Positions 40,005 to 48,748 of a DNA stretch of 64,000 nucleotides are shown in pieces. Made by a program: the position numbers and the translations under genes. This DNA is from JAPWJZ01 sp966211335 (GTDB taxonomy: Bacteria; Pseudomonadota; Alphaproteobacteria; Micavibrionales; UBA2020). Numbering within the stretch: position 1 is the first letter of the stretch; the number at the start of each line of letters is the position of its first letter. Location of the stretch: contig CBIHNF010000001.1 of the NCBI GenBank assembly GCA_966211335.1, positions 1,798,001 to 1,862,000 on the forward strand, written 5' to 3'. The notes beneath the pieces were generated by a model, which saw only the letters and a list, made by a program, of their open reading frames with translations, was not told the DNA's origin and ran no database searches.

Positions 40005-40474
40005 TAGACGGCCTTTTTCGCTGCTACGCCGGTGGAACCAAAACCGCCCGTGCCACGCGCTGTTTCGTCCAGCTGCTCGACGACATTCCAGCTGACGCGG
40101 GAGTAGGCGGCCACAACCATTTGTGCCACGCGCATGCCGCGTTCGACTGTGAAATTTTCCGTGCCGAGGTTGGCGAGAATAACTTTAATTTCGCCGCGAT
40201 AGTCGGCGTCGATTGTGCCGGGCGAGTTGAGCACGGTCACGCCGTTCTTGAAGGCAAGGCCGGAGCGGGGACGTATTTGCGCTTCAAAACCCTCCGGCAG
40301 TGCAATGGCAAGGCCGGTTGCAATCAACTGGCGCTCGCCCGGTTTCAACACCACAGGCGCGTCGATAGCGGCTTCAAGGTCGACACCTGCCGAAAGTTCG
40401 GTTGCGTATTTCGGCATATTCAGCCCCGAGAAATGCGGCAATTGATTGATGGATACTGTAACTGTTTTAGACAT
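40004..40474 (-). CDS. dut: Deoxyuridine 5'-triphosphate nucleotidohydrolase
   Basis: Hydrolyses dUTP to dUMP, preventing uracil incorporation and supplying dTMP synthesis. The 156-residue trimeric type has motif 1 SAGVDLEAAI, motif 3 IRPRSGLAFKNGVTVLNSPG with GTIDADYRGEI, and the C-terminal Gly-rich GTGGFGSTG that closes the active site. It lies 20 bases downstream of ubiE. In many Alphaproteobacteria ubiE and dut are separated by ubiB and coaBC, which are absent here. Confidence 0.96.
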   Translation of the reverse strand: MSKTVTVSINQLPHFSGLNMPKYATELSAGVDLEAAIDAPVVLKPGERQLIATGLAIALPEGFEAQIRPRSGLAFKNGVTVLNSPGTIDADYRGEIKVILANLGTENFTVERGMRVAQMVVAAYSRVSWNVVEQLDETARGTGGFGSTGVAAKKAV

Positions 40475-40494
40475 TTCGTTCTCCGTTATAAAAA

Positions 40495-41250
40495 TTAAAG
40501 CTTGGTGCCAATATGGATGGCGGCGATGCCACCCAGCAGGTCGATGACTTTTACCTGCTCAAATCCGGCGTCTTCCATGCGCGATGCAAGTTCCGCCTGT
40601 TTTGGGAATTGCCGGATGCTTTCGACAAGGTATTGATAGCTGTCGCGGTCTTTCGCCACCAGCTCGCCCATCTTGGGAATGACGCTAAAAGAATAAGCAT
40701 CGTATATTTTGCGGAAGGCGTCGTTTTTGACGTGGCTGAATTCAAGGCAGAAGAAGCGTCCGCCGGGCTTCAGGACACGGAAGCTTTCGGCAAGTGCATT
40801 GTCGATGCGCGTTACGTTACGCAGGCCGAAGGCAATGGAATAAAAATTATAACTATTATCCTTGAAGGGCAGCTCTTCCGCGTTGCCGTCAATCCAGCGG
40901 AAACCATTCAGGTAACCGCGGTCGAGGGCTCGGGACCTGCCAACCCTCAGCATCTCGCGGTTGAGGTCAAACACCGTAATGTCCGCTTCCGGTCCCGCCT
41001 TGGCGCGGTAACGGAACGCAATGTCACCGGTACCGCCAGCGACATCCAGCAGCTTTTTGCTGGCGCGGGGCTGCATCAGCTGGACAAAGCGGTTTTTCCA
41101 GATCCGGTGCACGCCGCCCGACATGATGTCATTCATGATGTCGTAATTGCTGGCGACGGAGTCAAAAACGTCGACGACGCGGCGGGTTTTTTCTTCCGGT
41201 GCGACTTTGGTGTAACCGAACCAGCCAGATTCTTTATTGGCATTTTTCAT
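40495..41250 (-). CDS. ubiE: Ubiquinone/menaquinone C-methyltransferase UbiE
   Basis: SAM-dependent C-methyltransferase of quinone synthesis, 251 residues. It shows KTRRVVDVFDSVASNYDIMN-like N-terminal family sequence (here beginning EKTRRVVDVFDSVAS), the SAM motif LLDVAGGTGDIAFRY, EELPFKDNSYNFYSIAFGLR and a C-terminal IHIGTKL. It overlaps the TauE/SafE gene by 4 bases, continuing an operon murJ - tauE - ubiE - dut - cysK on the minus strand. Confidence 0.95.
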   Translation of the reverse strand: MKNANKESGWFGYTKVAPEEKTRRVVDVFDSVASNYDIMNDIMSGGVHRIWKNRFVQLMQPRASKKLLDVAGGTGDIAFRYRAKAGPEADITVFDLNREMLRVGRSRALDRGYLNGFRWIDGNAEELPFKDNSYNFYSIAFGLRNVTRIDNALAESFRVLKPGGRFFCLEFSHVKNDAFRKIYDAYSFSVIPKMGELVAKDRDSYQYLVESIRQFPKQAELASRMEDAGFEQVKVIDLLGGIAAIHIGTKL

Positions 41251-41978
41251 TTCAACATGTTCCTGATGCTAAGGCAGATAATCAACAGGCCGACGCCGAT
41301 CATAAAAGGCTTCGTCGGGATCCGTTTGCAAAGATATGCGGCCACAGGCGCGGCAGCGACACCGCCGATCGCAAGGCCGGCGATTGCCATGAAATTGGTC
41401 ACGCCGACCGTCAGCAGAAAGGTGATGGAACCGGCAAGCGTCACAAAGAATTCGGCGGCATTGACGCTGCCGACCGTTTCGCGCGGATCATTACCGCGGG
41501 CGATAAGGTTGGAAGCCACAATCGGCCCCCAGCCGCCGCCACCAATTGTATCGATAAACGCCCCGAAGAAACCGAGCGGCATGACATGCTTGGTCACTTC
41601 TGCCGGCGGAATTTTGCGAAAGGCTTTGCCAATGATGACAATGCCCATAAGCAGTAAATAACCGGCGATGTAAGGCTTTATCTTCTCGCCCGGGAGCTGC
41701 GTTAAAATATAAGCGCCGATGACGGCACCCGCAACGCCAGGAATGACGAGTTGCTTAAACAATTGCTTACGCACATTACCAAACGCATGGTGCGAAATTG
41801 CCGATGCGCCGGTCGCAAAACATTCAGCTGCGTGGACTGTTGCGCTGACCGTGACGGGGGGCAGGCCAAGCCCCAACAGGAGGCTTGATGCCGTTACGCC
41901 ATATGCCATGCCAAGCGAACCATCAATCAACTGCGCGACGAAACCGGCGGCGATGAAGAACCAAATGTCATTCGTCAT
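41247..41978 (-). CDS. TauE/SafE-family sulfite/anion exporter
   Basis: A 243-residue membrane protein with about eight helices and two inverted repeats, as in the TSUP family. Typical blocks are VAQLIDGSLGMAYGVTASS at the N-terminus and GFFGAFIDTIGGGGWGPIV in the second half. Members move sulfite, sulfoacetate or other organosulfur anions. cysK in the same operon makes a sulfur-related role plausible, but the substrate is not determined. It overlaps both neighbours (murJ and ubiE) by 4 bases. Confidence 0.88.
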   Translation of the reverse strand: MTNDIWFFIAAGFVAQLIDGSLGMAYGVTASSLLLGLGLPPVTVSATVHAAECFATGASAISHHAFGNVRKQLFKQLVIPGVAGAVIGAYILTQLPGEKIKPYIAGYLLLMGIVIIGKAFRKIPPAEVTKHVMPLGFFGAFIDTIGGGGWGPIVASNLIARGNDPRETVGSVNAAEFFVTLAGSITFLLTVGVTNFMAIAGLAIGGVAAAPVAAYLCKRIPTKPFMIGVGLLIICLSIRNMLK

Positions 41979-43549
41979 GCCAGCCGCCCAAATAATTTAA
42001 AGGTGATTTTGTGGAAGTAATTTTTCAACCCTGCCTCCCCGAACAGGAAGATGCAGGGCAGGGCGATACTGCCGAATGCCGCGCCGGCGGCGCATAAGTC
42101 CACGACTGCCACAAATTTGTGGGAACTGCCGGACAAATCCCAGAACTGCGGGCGCAGATACAGCACGGTCAGCGAGGCAAGAGCCGATGGCACGGCGATG
42201 CAAAAACTGCTCGCGAAAACGGCTAGCAGCGGTTTAAACTCTGGCGCTTTATGCCTTAGTCTAGCGAATAACAAGGTCGCAAGAGCGTTCAATGTCATGC
42301 CTATAGCTCCCGCCAACGCAAGGCCGTTGACGCCCATAGATTTGGCCAGCGACATATAAAGCGGAATGACGGCGAGGGAGAGCAGTGTACCCAGCACCAT
42401 CGGGCGCCAGGTATCGCCGCGCGCATAAAAAGCGCGGATCGATATTTGCTGTAAAATCCATCCGGGGATAGCGAAGGTGAAAATCGCCGTCAGTGCGCTC
42501 ACGCTTTCCCCATCGCTGTGCGTGAAGGCGCCATGTTCGTAAACAAGCGCGACAAGTGGTTGTGCAACGGCGAAAAAGCCGGCGCCCGCCAGCACTGAGA
42601 GGGCAAGACCTGTCTTTATCGTCTGCAGCAGGACGTCGTTCATCTCCCGCAGGCGGTCTTCCGACCAGAGCTTTGCCAGCGTCGGCAATGCGGCAGCGCC
42701 GACAGCCTGACCGATCACCGCAATCGGCACCTGCATCAGCCTTCGTGCATAGGAAATATGGGCGACGGTGCCTGTGGCCAGAAGGGCGCCGAACCAGCGG
42801 CCATACCATTCATCGAGGGTCAGCAGCGTCTGGCCGAACATCAGCGGTGCGGCCATGGCAAGATAGATAACAAAGTCCCGCTCCTTCGGCTTCAGTCGCA
42901 GGCGGAGCGGAATGTGCCTGAAGCTGAACAATACCGGCATCAGGAAGGGGCCTAGAACGCTACCCGCCAGCGTGCCGATTGCAAAGCCGGAGATACCGCA
43001 AATGGGATAGAGGAAATAGCCGCCAAGAATGGTGCACGCATTATATATCAAGGGGGCGAGGGCGGCGGCATGGAAGTTCTTATGCGCCATCAACACGGCC
43101 TGAATGATGCCGCCTGTGATGAAGAAAATCTGTGCCGGCAAGACGATGCGGGTGAGGTGAACCGTCAGCGCCACCGTTTCGTTATTAAATTTTGGGAATT
43201 GAAAACGCACCAGCGCTTCGGCTTCCACCCATAAAATTCCCGTCAGCATGACGACGATGAGGCCAAGCGTGCCCAGCACATTCGCCATAAGGTCATTCGC
43301 GGCTTTGTCGCCGCTTTTTGCCAGTACGCGGTTATAAAGTGGTATGAACGCGATGGAGAGCGCGCCGCCGGCAAGGAAATAGTTCAGCAGGTCGGGAATT
43401 TGAAAGGCGGCATAAAATGCATCGGTCGTCGCGCTGGCGCCGAATTTGTAGGCCAGCAACATTTCACGCAGATAGCCCAGAATGCGTGACAGCAGGATGC
43501 TGGAGCCAAGGATGAGGGCCGCTGTGGTTATGTTTTCCGTTTTTTTCAT
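41975..43549 (-). CDS. murJ: Lipid II flippase MurJ
   Basis: Flips lipid II across the inner membrane for peptidoglycan synthesis. The 524-residue MVF-family protein has about 14 helices. It begins TTAALILGSSILLSRILGYL with the conserved RILGYLRE, and contains FQIPDLLNYFLAGGALSIAFIP in the first bundle and YARRLMQVPIAVIGQAVG in the middle. Length and topology are normal. It is the first gene of the minus-strand operon running to cysK; the next gene downstream overlaps by 4 bases. Confidence 0.95.
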   Translation of the reverse strand: MKKTENITTAALILGSSILLSRILGYLREMLLAYKFGASATTDAFYAAFQIPDLLNYFLAGGALSIAFIPLYNRVLAKSGDKAANDLMANVLGTLGLIVVMLTGILWVEAEALVRFQFPKFNNETVALTVHLTRIVLPAQIFFITGGIIQAVLMAHKNFHAAALAPLIYNACTILGGYFLYPICGISGFAIGTLAGSVLGPFLMPVLFSFRHIPLRLRLKPKERDFVIYLAMAAPLMFGQTLLTLDEWYGRWFGALLATGTVAHISYARRLMQVPIAVIGQAVGAAALPTLAKLWSEDRLREMNDVLLQTIKTGLALSVLAGAGFFAVAQPLVALVYEHGAFTHSDGESVSALTAIFTFAIPGWILQQISIRAFYARGDTWRPMVLGTLLSLAVIPLYMSLAKSMGVNGLALAGAIGMTLNALATLLFARLRHKAPEFKPLLAVFASSFCIAVPSALASLTVLYLRPQFWDLSGSSHKFVAVVDLCAAGAAFGSIALPCIFLFGEAGLKNYFHKITFKLFGRLA

Positions 43550-43709
43550 AATTTAATCGCAAGGCCGCCAAAGTCGCTATGGTTTTCCATGATACAGAAA
43601 AGGGCTGCGAAAAACAGCCTTTAACGCCGCTAAACACCTATTCCCAAACAGTAAAAAACACGGCACAATCAACGCTGTGCCGCACTTGCGGCTTTAGGGG
43701 AGTTTTTGA

Positions 43710-44405
43710 ATGCGCCAGATTCTTGCTTTTGTCGTTTTTGCGGTTTTGCTGACGGCTTTCGCACCCGCTGCCAAGGCGGACACCTTCGTCTGGAAGGACG
43801 ATGTGAACGATTACACAATTTCCTACCCCGATGTGTGGCGCATCCAGACGGATGATGATGTTTACACCCGCCTCCGCATCGCAGGCCCACTGATCGAGGA
43901 CCGCGCAACTTGCCGCATGCAGGTGCAAAAAGACGGACGCCTGAAGGTCTATCCGAAATATCTGCTCGACCGTGCCGTGAGCGAAACATTGAACCGCGAT
44001 TTCTGGGAGAAGGAAGTCAGCCAGTTCAATAATGCCAAGATTGAATCCTTCTACGACCCCGCCAGCATGGGCGGCAAGGGCGACGCGACGGCCGTCAACG
44101 TGACCTTTGACCAGGAAACGGGCAATGGCGTGGAGCGCATGCGCGGCATTATGCTCGCCAGCATTTACGGCCCGAACCGCTATGAAATCACCTGCTCCTC
44201 GACGCAGAATATGTACGAGCGTTATGCCGGCCTATTCCTCAGCATCATCGACTCTGTCGAGCTGGAATCGCGCTATCACATCTTCCCGACGGGCTACTAT
44301 CGCAGCTTCCTCATGGATCCCAAGCTTGTCCTGCCGCGCCAGAAACCCGGTACGACAGATGTGAAAGAAGGCAACTTCTTCTGGGCGGATAAATACCATC
44401 ACTGA
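43710..44405 (+). CDS. Exported hypothetical protein
   Basis: A 231-residue secreted protein with signal peptide LAFVVFAVLLTAFAPAAKADT. The mature start FVWKDDVNDYTISYPDVWRI recalls the PsbP/DUF1795-like fold, where a strand-rich domain begins with a YP-x-W segment, but I cannot confirm this. Two Cys (RATCRMQV and YEITCSSTQ) could form a disulfide. A 7-bp hairpin (43661-43667 with 43676-43682) lies in the upstream region. The following gene's true reading frame overlaps its end. Confidence 0.65.
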   Translation: MRQILAFVVFAVLLTAFAPAAKADTFVWKDDVNDYTISYPDVWRIQTDDDVYTRLRIAGPLIEDRATCRMQVQKDGRLKVYPKYLLDRAVSETLNRDFWEKEVSQFNNAKIESFYDPASMGGKGDATAVNVTFDQETGNGVERMRGIMLASIYGPNRYEITCSSTQNMYERYAGLFLSIIDSVELESRYHIFPTGYYRSFLMDPKLVLPRQKPGTTDVKEGNFFWADKYHH

Positions 44406-44427
44406 TAACGTTTTAGGCTATTGCGGT

Positions 44428-44465
44428 GAAACGGTCCGGAAACATGATCCGGACCGTTTCCTTTT
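44428..44465 (+). terminator. Perfect 13-bp hairpin with T-tract, inside the apparent 5' coding region of the next gene
   Basis: GAAACGGTCCGGA (44428-44440) pairs perfectly with TCCGGACCGTTTC (44448-44460) around a 7-base loop, followed by CTTTT. By form it is an intrinsic terminator for the 43710-44405 gene, yet the same bases appear to encode conserved N-terminal residues of the next protein. It may act as a terminator or attenuator. Confidence 0.6.
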
Positions 44466-45201
44466 GACCTTGCTGGCAAAGCCCGCCGCCCGGCCCGGCC
44501 TTTTCGCGCTCTATGCCTTCAACTATGAAATCGCGAAAACGCGCGAGGTGGTGACAGAGACGACGCTGGGGCTCATCCGCCTGCAATGGTGGCGCGATGC
44601 GCTGACGGGCGTTTTTGACGGCAAGCCCGCACCAAAGCATCAGGTGATGCAACCGCTGGCAGAAGCAATCGCGCAATTCCAACTGCCGAAGGAATTGTTG
44701 GAAGCGCTAATATTTGGGCGTGAATTCGACCTTGAGGACAGGCTGCCGTCTACCCTGCAGGGTATGGCGAATTATGCCGATTACACCTCAACGCCGTTGC
44801 TGAAGCTGGCGGCACGGATGACGGGAGATGCCGCAAGCGATGACGTTTTCCAGCGTGTCGGCACCGCATACGCCCTTGCTGGTATTTTACGCGCGACACC
44901 GCTGCACCTTGTGCAGCGCCGTTGCTACCTGCCGGAAGATCTGCTGCACAAGGCGGAAACGGATAAATATGCGCTGTTTGAAGGCAAGGACCTCGACAAT
45001 CTCATCCCTATTGTCAAAACCGTCGTGGAAGAGGCGAAGCGAAAGCTGAAAGGTCTGCCGCCGCAAAAAGGTATTATTCGTACCCATGCAAACCTTGCCG
45101 CTATGTACCTGCGGGAAATCGAGCGTGCGGATTACAAAGTTTACCTGCTGCGTCAGCCGCCATTCATGGCGCTGCGGCTTTGGTGGGGAAATCTCTTTTA
45201 A
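44464..45201 (+). CDS. Squalene/phytoene synthase-family protein (NDUFAF6-like), start unclear
   Basis: The family-conserved core is ARPGLFALYAFNYEIAKTRE, LGLIRLQWWRDAL and YADYTSTPLLKLA, followed by YALAGILRATPLH and YLPEDLL. Mitochondrial NDUFAF6 of this family assists complex I assembly. The first canonical start is TTG at 44464, giving 245 residues. However the same frame is open further upstream and encodes a family-like N-terminus (YCGETVRKHDPDRFLLTLL), with no ATG, GTG or TTG before it. An ATC at 44398 sits where an ATG would be expected. Homologs usually follow secF and the Mth938 gene, which lie 18 kb away here. Confidence 0.8.
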   Translation: MTLLAKPAARPGLFALYAFNYEIAKTREVVTETTLGLIRLQWWRDALTGVFDGKPAPKHQVMQPLAEAIAQFQLPKELLEALIFGREFDLEDRLPSTLQGMANYADYTSTPLLKLAARMTGDAASDDVFQRVGTAYALAGILRATPLHLVQRRCYLPEDLLHKAETDKYALFEGKDLDNLIPIVKTVVEEAKRKLKGLPPQKGIIRTHANLAAMYLREIERADYKVYLLRQPPFMALRLWWGNLF

Positions 45202-46559
45202 GCAGCCGCTTTTGGCTGTTGCAGCCAGACGTCAAAATCATTCAGCGCGCGGTCCGACATTGCCTTCTTCCGCTCACGCCCTTGCGCCTTTTCATCCGCT
45301 GACAATGGCGGGAAGAGGCCGAAGTTGACGTTCATGGGCTGGAATGTTTCGGCATTGGCGCCGGTGGTGATGTGATTGATCAAGGCGCCCATCGCCGTTG
45401 TGAACGGTGGCGGGGCCACGTCCTGCCCCAATGCTTCAGCCGCCGCGAAGCGACCGGCCATGAGGCCCACGGCAGCGCTTTCAACGTAACCTTCGCAGCC
45501 TGTAATCTGGCCCGCGAAGCGCAGGCGCGGCTGGGCCTTCAGGCGCAGCACGCCGTCCAGCAGTTTCGGGCTGTTGAGGAAGGTATTGCGGTGAATGCCG
45601 CCAAGGCGGGCAAATTCGGCATTCTCGAGCCCGGGGATCATTTTGAAAATGCGGGTTTGTTCGGCATATTTCAGTTTCGTCTGGAAGCCGACGATGTTGT
45701 AAAGCGTGCCAAGGGCGTTATCCTGCCGCAGCTGCACAACAGCCCAGGGACGCGGGAATTTGGTAGCATTTGGGTTGACGAGACCGACCGATTTCATCGG
45801 CCCGAAGCGAAGGGTATCCCGCCCGCGCTCCGCCATGACTTCAATTGGCAGGCAGCCTTCGAAGTAAGGGGTATTCTTTTCCCATTCCTTGAATTCGGTT
45901 TTTTCGCCGGCGCAGAGCGCATCGATGAAGGCGTAATATTCATCTTTTTCCATCGGACAGTTGATGTAATCCTTGCCCGTGCCGCCGGGGCCGGGCTTGT
46001 CGTAGCGCGACTGGAACCAGGCTTTTTCCATGTTGATTGATTCACGGAAAACAATCGGCGCAATGGCGTCGAAGAAGGCGAGGCTTTCTTCGTTCGTCAG
46101 CTCCAGAACGGCTTTCGACAACGCGGGGCTCGTCAGCGGTCCTGTCGCAATAATCACGTTATCCCATTCGGCGGGGGGCAGACCGTCCACTTCGCCGCGC
46201 ACGACCGTGATCAGAGGGTGCGATTTGAGGATGCCGGTGACTTCCTGAGAAAACAGGTCCCGATCCACCGCAAGGGCCGAGCCTGCAGGAACCTTGTGCT
46301 TGTCGCCAGCGGCCATGATGATCGAATTGGCTTTGCGCATTTCCGCATGCAGCAGGCCGACGGCGTTATATTCGGCGTCGTCCGACCGGAAGGAGTTGGA
46401 GCACACAAGTTCCGCGAAACCTTCGGTGCTGTGTGCTTCCGTCATGCGCACGGGGCGCATTTCGTGAAGAACAACCGGAACACCTGCCGAAGCTATCTGC
46501 CACGCCGCTTCCGAACCCGCCATGCCGGCGCCAATGATATGTACTGTTTTGCTTGCCAT
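45198..46559 (-). CDS. trmFO: Methylenetetrahydrofolate-tRNA-(uracil-5-)-methyltransferase TrmFO
   Basis: Flavin- and folate-dependent enzyme making 5-methyluridine at tRNA position 54. The 453-residue protein opens with the FAD motif VHIIGAGMAGSEAAWQ, then VVLHEMRPVRMTEAHST, ELVCSNSFRSDD and, later, FAGQITGCEGYVESAAVG. Length is standard. It converges on the NDUFAF6-like gene with a 4-base overlap. No partner gene is evident upstream. Confidence 0.96.
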   Translation of the reverse strand: MASKTVHIIGAGMAGSEAAWQIASAGVPVVLHEMRPVRMTEAHSTEGFAELVCSNSFRSDDAEYNAVGLLHAEMRKANSIIMAAGDKHKVPAGSALAVDRDLFSQEVTGILKSHPLITVVRGEVDGLPPAEWDNVIIATGPLTSPALSKAVLELTNEESLAFFDAIAPIVFRESINMEKAWFQSRYDKPGPGGTGKDYINCPMEKDEYYAFIDALCAGEKTEFKEWEKNTPYFEGCLPIEVMAERGRDTLRFGPMKSVGLVNPNATKFPRPWAVVQLRQDNALGTLYNIVGFQTKLKYAEQTRIFKMIPGLENAEFARLGGIHRNTFLNSPKLLDGVLRLKAQPRLRFAGQITGCEGYVESAAVGLMAGRFAAAEALGQDVAPPPFTTAMGALINHITTGANAETFQPMNVNFGLFPPLSADEKAQGRERKKAMSDRALNDFDVWLQQPKAAA

Positions 46560-46606
46560 GGCGCGGAAGTTACCATGACTTTATGGATATTTCAACCCTT
46601 GTTAAA

Positions 46607-47329
46607 TCAGGGTTTAGGCGGGTTTGCGGCTTCTTCTTTTTCGAGGTCTTCGATGCTCGGGAATTCGCCGGGGCAGAGGCTGGATTCATGCTTATAGTTT
46701 TCGACCGTGTCGATCATTCCCTGACGGGCGCGGCGCGTATTAATAAGCTTTTCGTAGATAGGCTTGATGGCGAGGCCAATGTTTTTGGCCATGGTTTGCA
46801 TCTGCACCGTCTGCTGGCCCACCGGATAGGGCCCCTGCATGCCTAGGGAGCGCAAATACCACAGCAGCTCCATTTGCATCTTGGGAATATATTCGTTGAT
46901 GACCTTGAGGTCTGTGGCCACATGCCGTTCTTCATGAAGTTTGACGACCTTGAAGCGGCACTCCAAACCCTTATTTTCTTTGGCGATAAAAATGGTCGGC
47001 CGATAGTGCATGGTCAGGTGGATGTTACTGAGGAATATGCACATCGAGCTGCCGTCGCTGACCGTGTCGAACTCCATATGCAGTTCAGGCTCGATAGGCC
47101 CTTCCTCAAGTCCGCCGACGCGCCAGCGGCTGTCCGTTGCGATGGTGGAATCGACATTGCCTTTCATTGCCGCGCCGAGTGCGGCGGAAGGGGCTTCGGT
47201 AATATATATAGGCTTTTCTGGCAGGAACTGGAAATCCACATGCGGCGCGGCATCTGGCAGCGGACAGACGGTTAGCTGCGCCAGCGTGTACATTTTGGCC
47301 AGAAAAAGCGGCAGGGGCAGCAGCGCCAT
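46607..47329 (-). CDS. Secreted HExxHxxxD protein, paralog C of 3
   Basis: A 240-residue protein with a short hydrophobic N-terminus. It carries LHEERHVATD (H132, E133, H136, D140), a zincin-type metal motif. Four Cys (22, 97, 124 and one in LCPGEFPS) align with its two neighbours and could form two disulfides. Other shared blocks are TIATDSRWRVGGL, MHYRPTIFIAKE and IDTVENYKHESSLCPGEFP. A putative zinc metalloprotease of the envelope is a reasonable inference; the motif resembles DUF922-type peptidases but I cannot confirm the family. It starts 2 bases after paralog B ends. Confidence 0.7.
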   Translation of the reverse strand: MALLPLPLFLAKMYTLAQLTVCPLPDAAPHVDFQFLPEKPIYITEAPSAALGAAMKGNVDSTIATDSRWRVGGLEEGPIEPELHMEFDTVSDGSSMCIFLSNIHLTMHYRPTIFIAKENKGLECRFKVVKLHEERHVATDLKVINEYIPKMQMELLWYLRSLGMQGPYPVGQQTVQMQTMAKNIGLAIKPIYEKLINTRRARQGMIDTVENYKHESSLCPGEFPSIEDLEKEEAANPPKP

Positions 47330-47331
47330 TA

Positions 47332-48021
47332 TTATTGTTCCCCGCTAAAGCTCGGGAATTCGCCGGGGCAAAGCGCGGATTCCCGCTTGTAGTTCTCGAT
47401 GGTGTCGATAGAACCCTGCCTTTCACGGCGAAGGTCGATGAGTTGCTGGACAATCGGCGCGGCCGCTTCATCGACGGCTTGCGTGATAGCTTGCTGCGCC
47501 TGTTCGACCTCATCCCTCGAAATGGGGCCCTGCACGCCAAGACTGTCAACGAATTCCTGTAGCTGCTGTTTCAGTTGCGGCGTGAAGTCGTTGATGGTTT
47601 CAAGGTCTGTCGCGACGTGCTTTTGCTCGTGCGCTTTCGTCACGGTGTATTGGCATTCCTGACGCAGGAAATCCTTGGCGATATAAATGACCGGCGTATA
47701 GACAATGTCCATATCGACTTCGCTCACCGCAAGGCAGACCTGTCCTGTCGGGTAGGTCACTGTTTTAAAGTTGACGCCATATTGCCCCGTAAGCTGGCTT
47801 AACGTCAGGCCCCCGATCATCCAGTTGCCGTCTGTGGTCAGCGTGGAATCGGGATTGTTGGCGAAGCCGGACGTCAGCTCCGATGACGTCATATCGGTGT
47901 AGTAGGGAGGTTCTGTATAGGTCAGGTGCACATCGACAGTCGCTGGTCCAATGCCTTGACAACCGCTGAAGCTGGCGAGGAAGTAAGCGGCAGGCAGTAA
48001 AAGATGACCGAGACCAATCAT
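47332..48021 (-). CDS. Secreted HExxHxxxD protein, paralog B of 3
   Basis: A 229-residue protein when started at MIGLGHLLLPAAYFLASFSG, a signal sequence ending near a Cys that could be lipidated. An upstream ATG at 48069 would overlap paralog A and add a basic stretch before the signal, so it is less likely. It has AHEQKHVATD, TLTTDGNWMIGGL, IVYTPVIYIAKD and IDTIENYKRESALCPGEFP. The gap to paralog A is 8 bases. Same putative metallopeptidase family as its neighbours. Confidence 0.7.
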   Translation of the reverse strand: MIGLGHLLLPAAYFLASFSGCQGIGPATVDVHLTYTEPPYYTDMTSSELTSGFANNPDSTLTTDGNWMIGGLTLSQLTGQYGVNFKTVTYPTGQVCLAVSEVDMDIVYTPVIYIAKDFLRQECQYTVTKAHEQKHVATDLETINDFTPQLKQQLQEFVDSLGVQGPISRDEVEQAQQAITQAVDEAAAPIVQQLIDLRRERQGSIDTIENYKRESALCPGEFPSFSGEQ

Positions 48022-48029
48022 AATGCTAC

Positions 48030-48737
48030 CTATTTTTGGCCGTCGAATTTTGGGAATTGACCAGGGCAAAGAGCGGTGTCCCGCTCGTAATTCTGGATCG
48101 TGTCTATTTCGGCCTGACGCTTGCGGCGCAGCTCGGCCAGCTGGCCGAAGTAGGGATTGATGGCGGCGGTAATTTTCTGCAGCGCTCCCCGCTCGGCATT
48201 TTCAACGGCCGCATTCGGCAGCGGCCCTTGGGCGGGCTGGCTTTCTGCGAAGCTCTGGATTTGTTGGCGGAAGACGGGGATGTAATCGGTAAAGGTTTTG
48301 ACGTCCGCCGCCACGTGTCGTTTTTCATGGGCAAGCGTCGCACTGTAACGGCAGCCCATATTTTTGTAATCGGAGGCGATGTAGATGGCGGGGCTGTAGT
48401 CAATCTCGTATTCGACTTTTGAAACGCTGAAGCAGGTCGTGTCATTCTTGTAGTTAGTCATCGTCTTGAATTCGGCACGCGCCTTGCCCTGCAGGTTTTC
48501 AGGGCCGACAACGGTAACGCCGCTGACCATCCAGAGGCCGTCCGTCGCCATGGTGGTATCAGGATTTTTGCCGTAGGTGGCGGTCAGTTGCTGTGACGTT
48601 TGTGTTGCAATATAGGCATTGTCGGTTTTCGCAAGGCGTACTTCAACCTCGACGGGTCCCTGCACGGGGCAGGCGGCGCTGGCGGCGACCAGCATATAGG
48701 CCGCGGAAACAGTCGATATGGGGTCGAAGCCGATCAT
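48030..48737 (-). CDS. Secreted HExxHxxxD protein, paralog A of 3 (first in operon)
   Basis: A 235-residue protein with a hydrophobic N-terminus (MIGFDPISTVSAAYMLVAAS) followed by AACPVQGP. The motif is AHEKRHVAAD (H137, E138, H141, D145). Cys 23, 102 and 129 and a C-terminal LCPGQFPKFDGQK match the other two paralogs, and TMATDGLWMVSGV and IDYSPAIYIASD are shared. It starts 11 bases after the L,D-transpeptidase gene, so the two products may work together in the periplasm. Confidence 0.7.
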   Translation of the reverse strand: MIGFDPISTVSAAYMLVAASAACPVQGPVEVEVRLAKTDNAYIATQTSQQLTATYGKNPDTTMATDGLWMVSGVTVVGPENLQGKARAEFKTMTNYKNDTTCFSVSKVEYEIDYSPAIYIASDYKNMGCRYSATLAHEKRHVAADVKTFTDYIPVFRQQIQSFAESQPAQGPLPNAAVENAERGALQKITAAINPYFGQLAELRRKRQAEIDTIQNYERDTALCPGQFPKFDGQK

Positions 48738-48748
48738 GTGAAAATCCT

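Noticed and set aside
43605..43640. Hairpin GGGCTG/CAGCC upstream of the 43710 gene considered as a murJ-side terminator
   Set aside because: It lies upstream of murJ, has a bulge and lacks a U-run in either direction.
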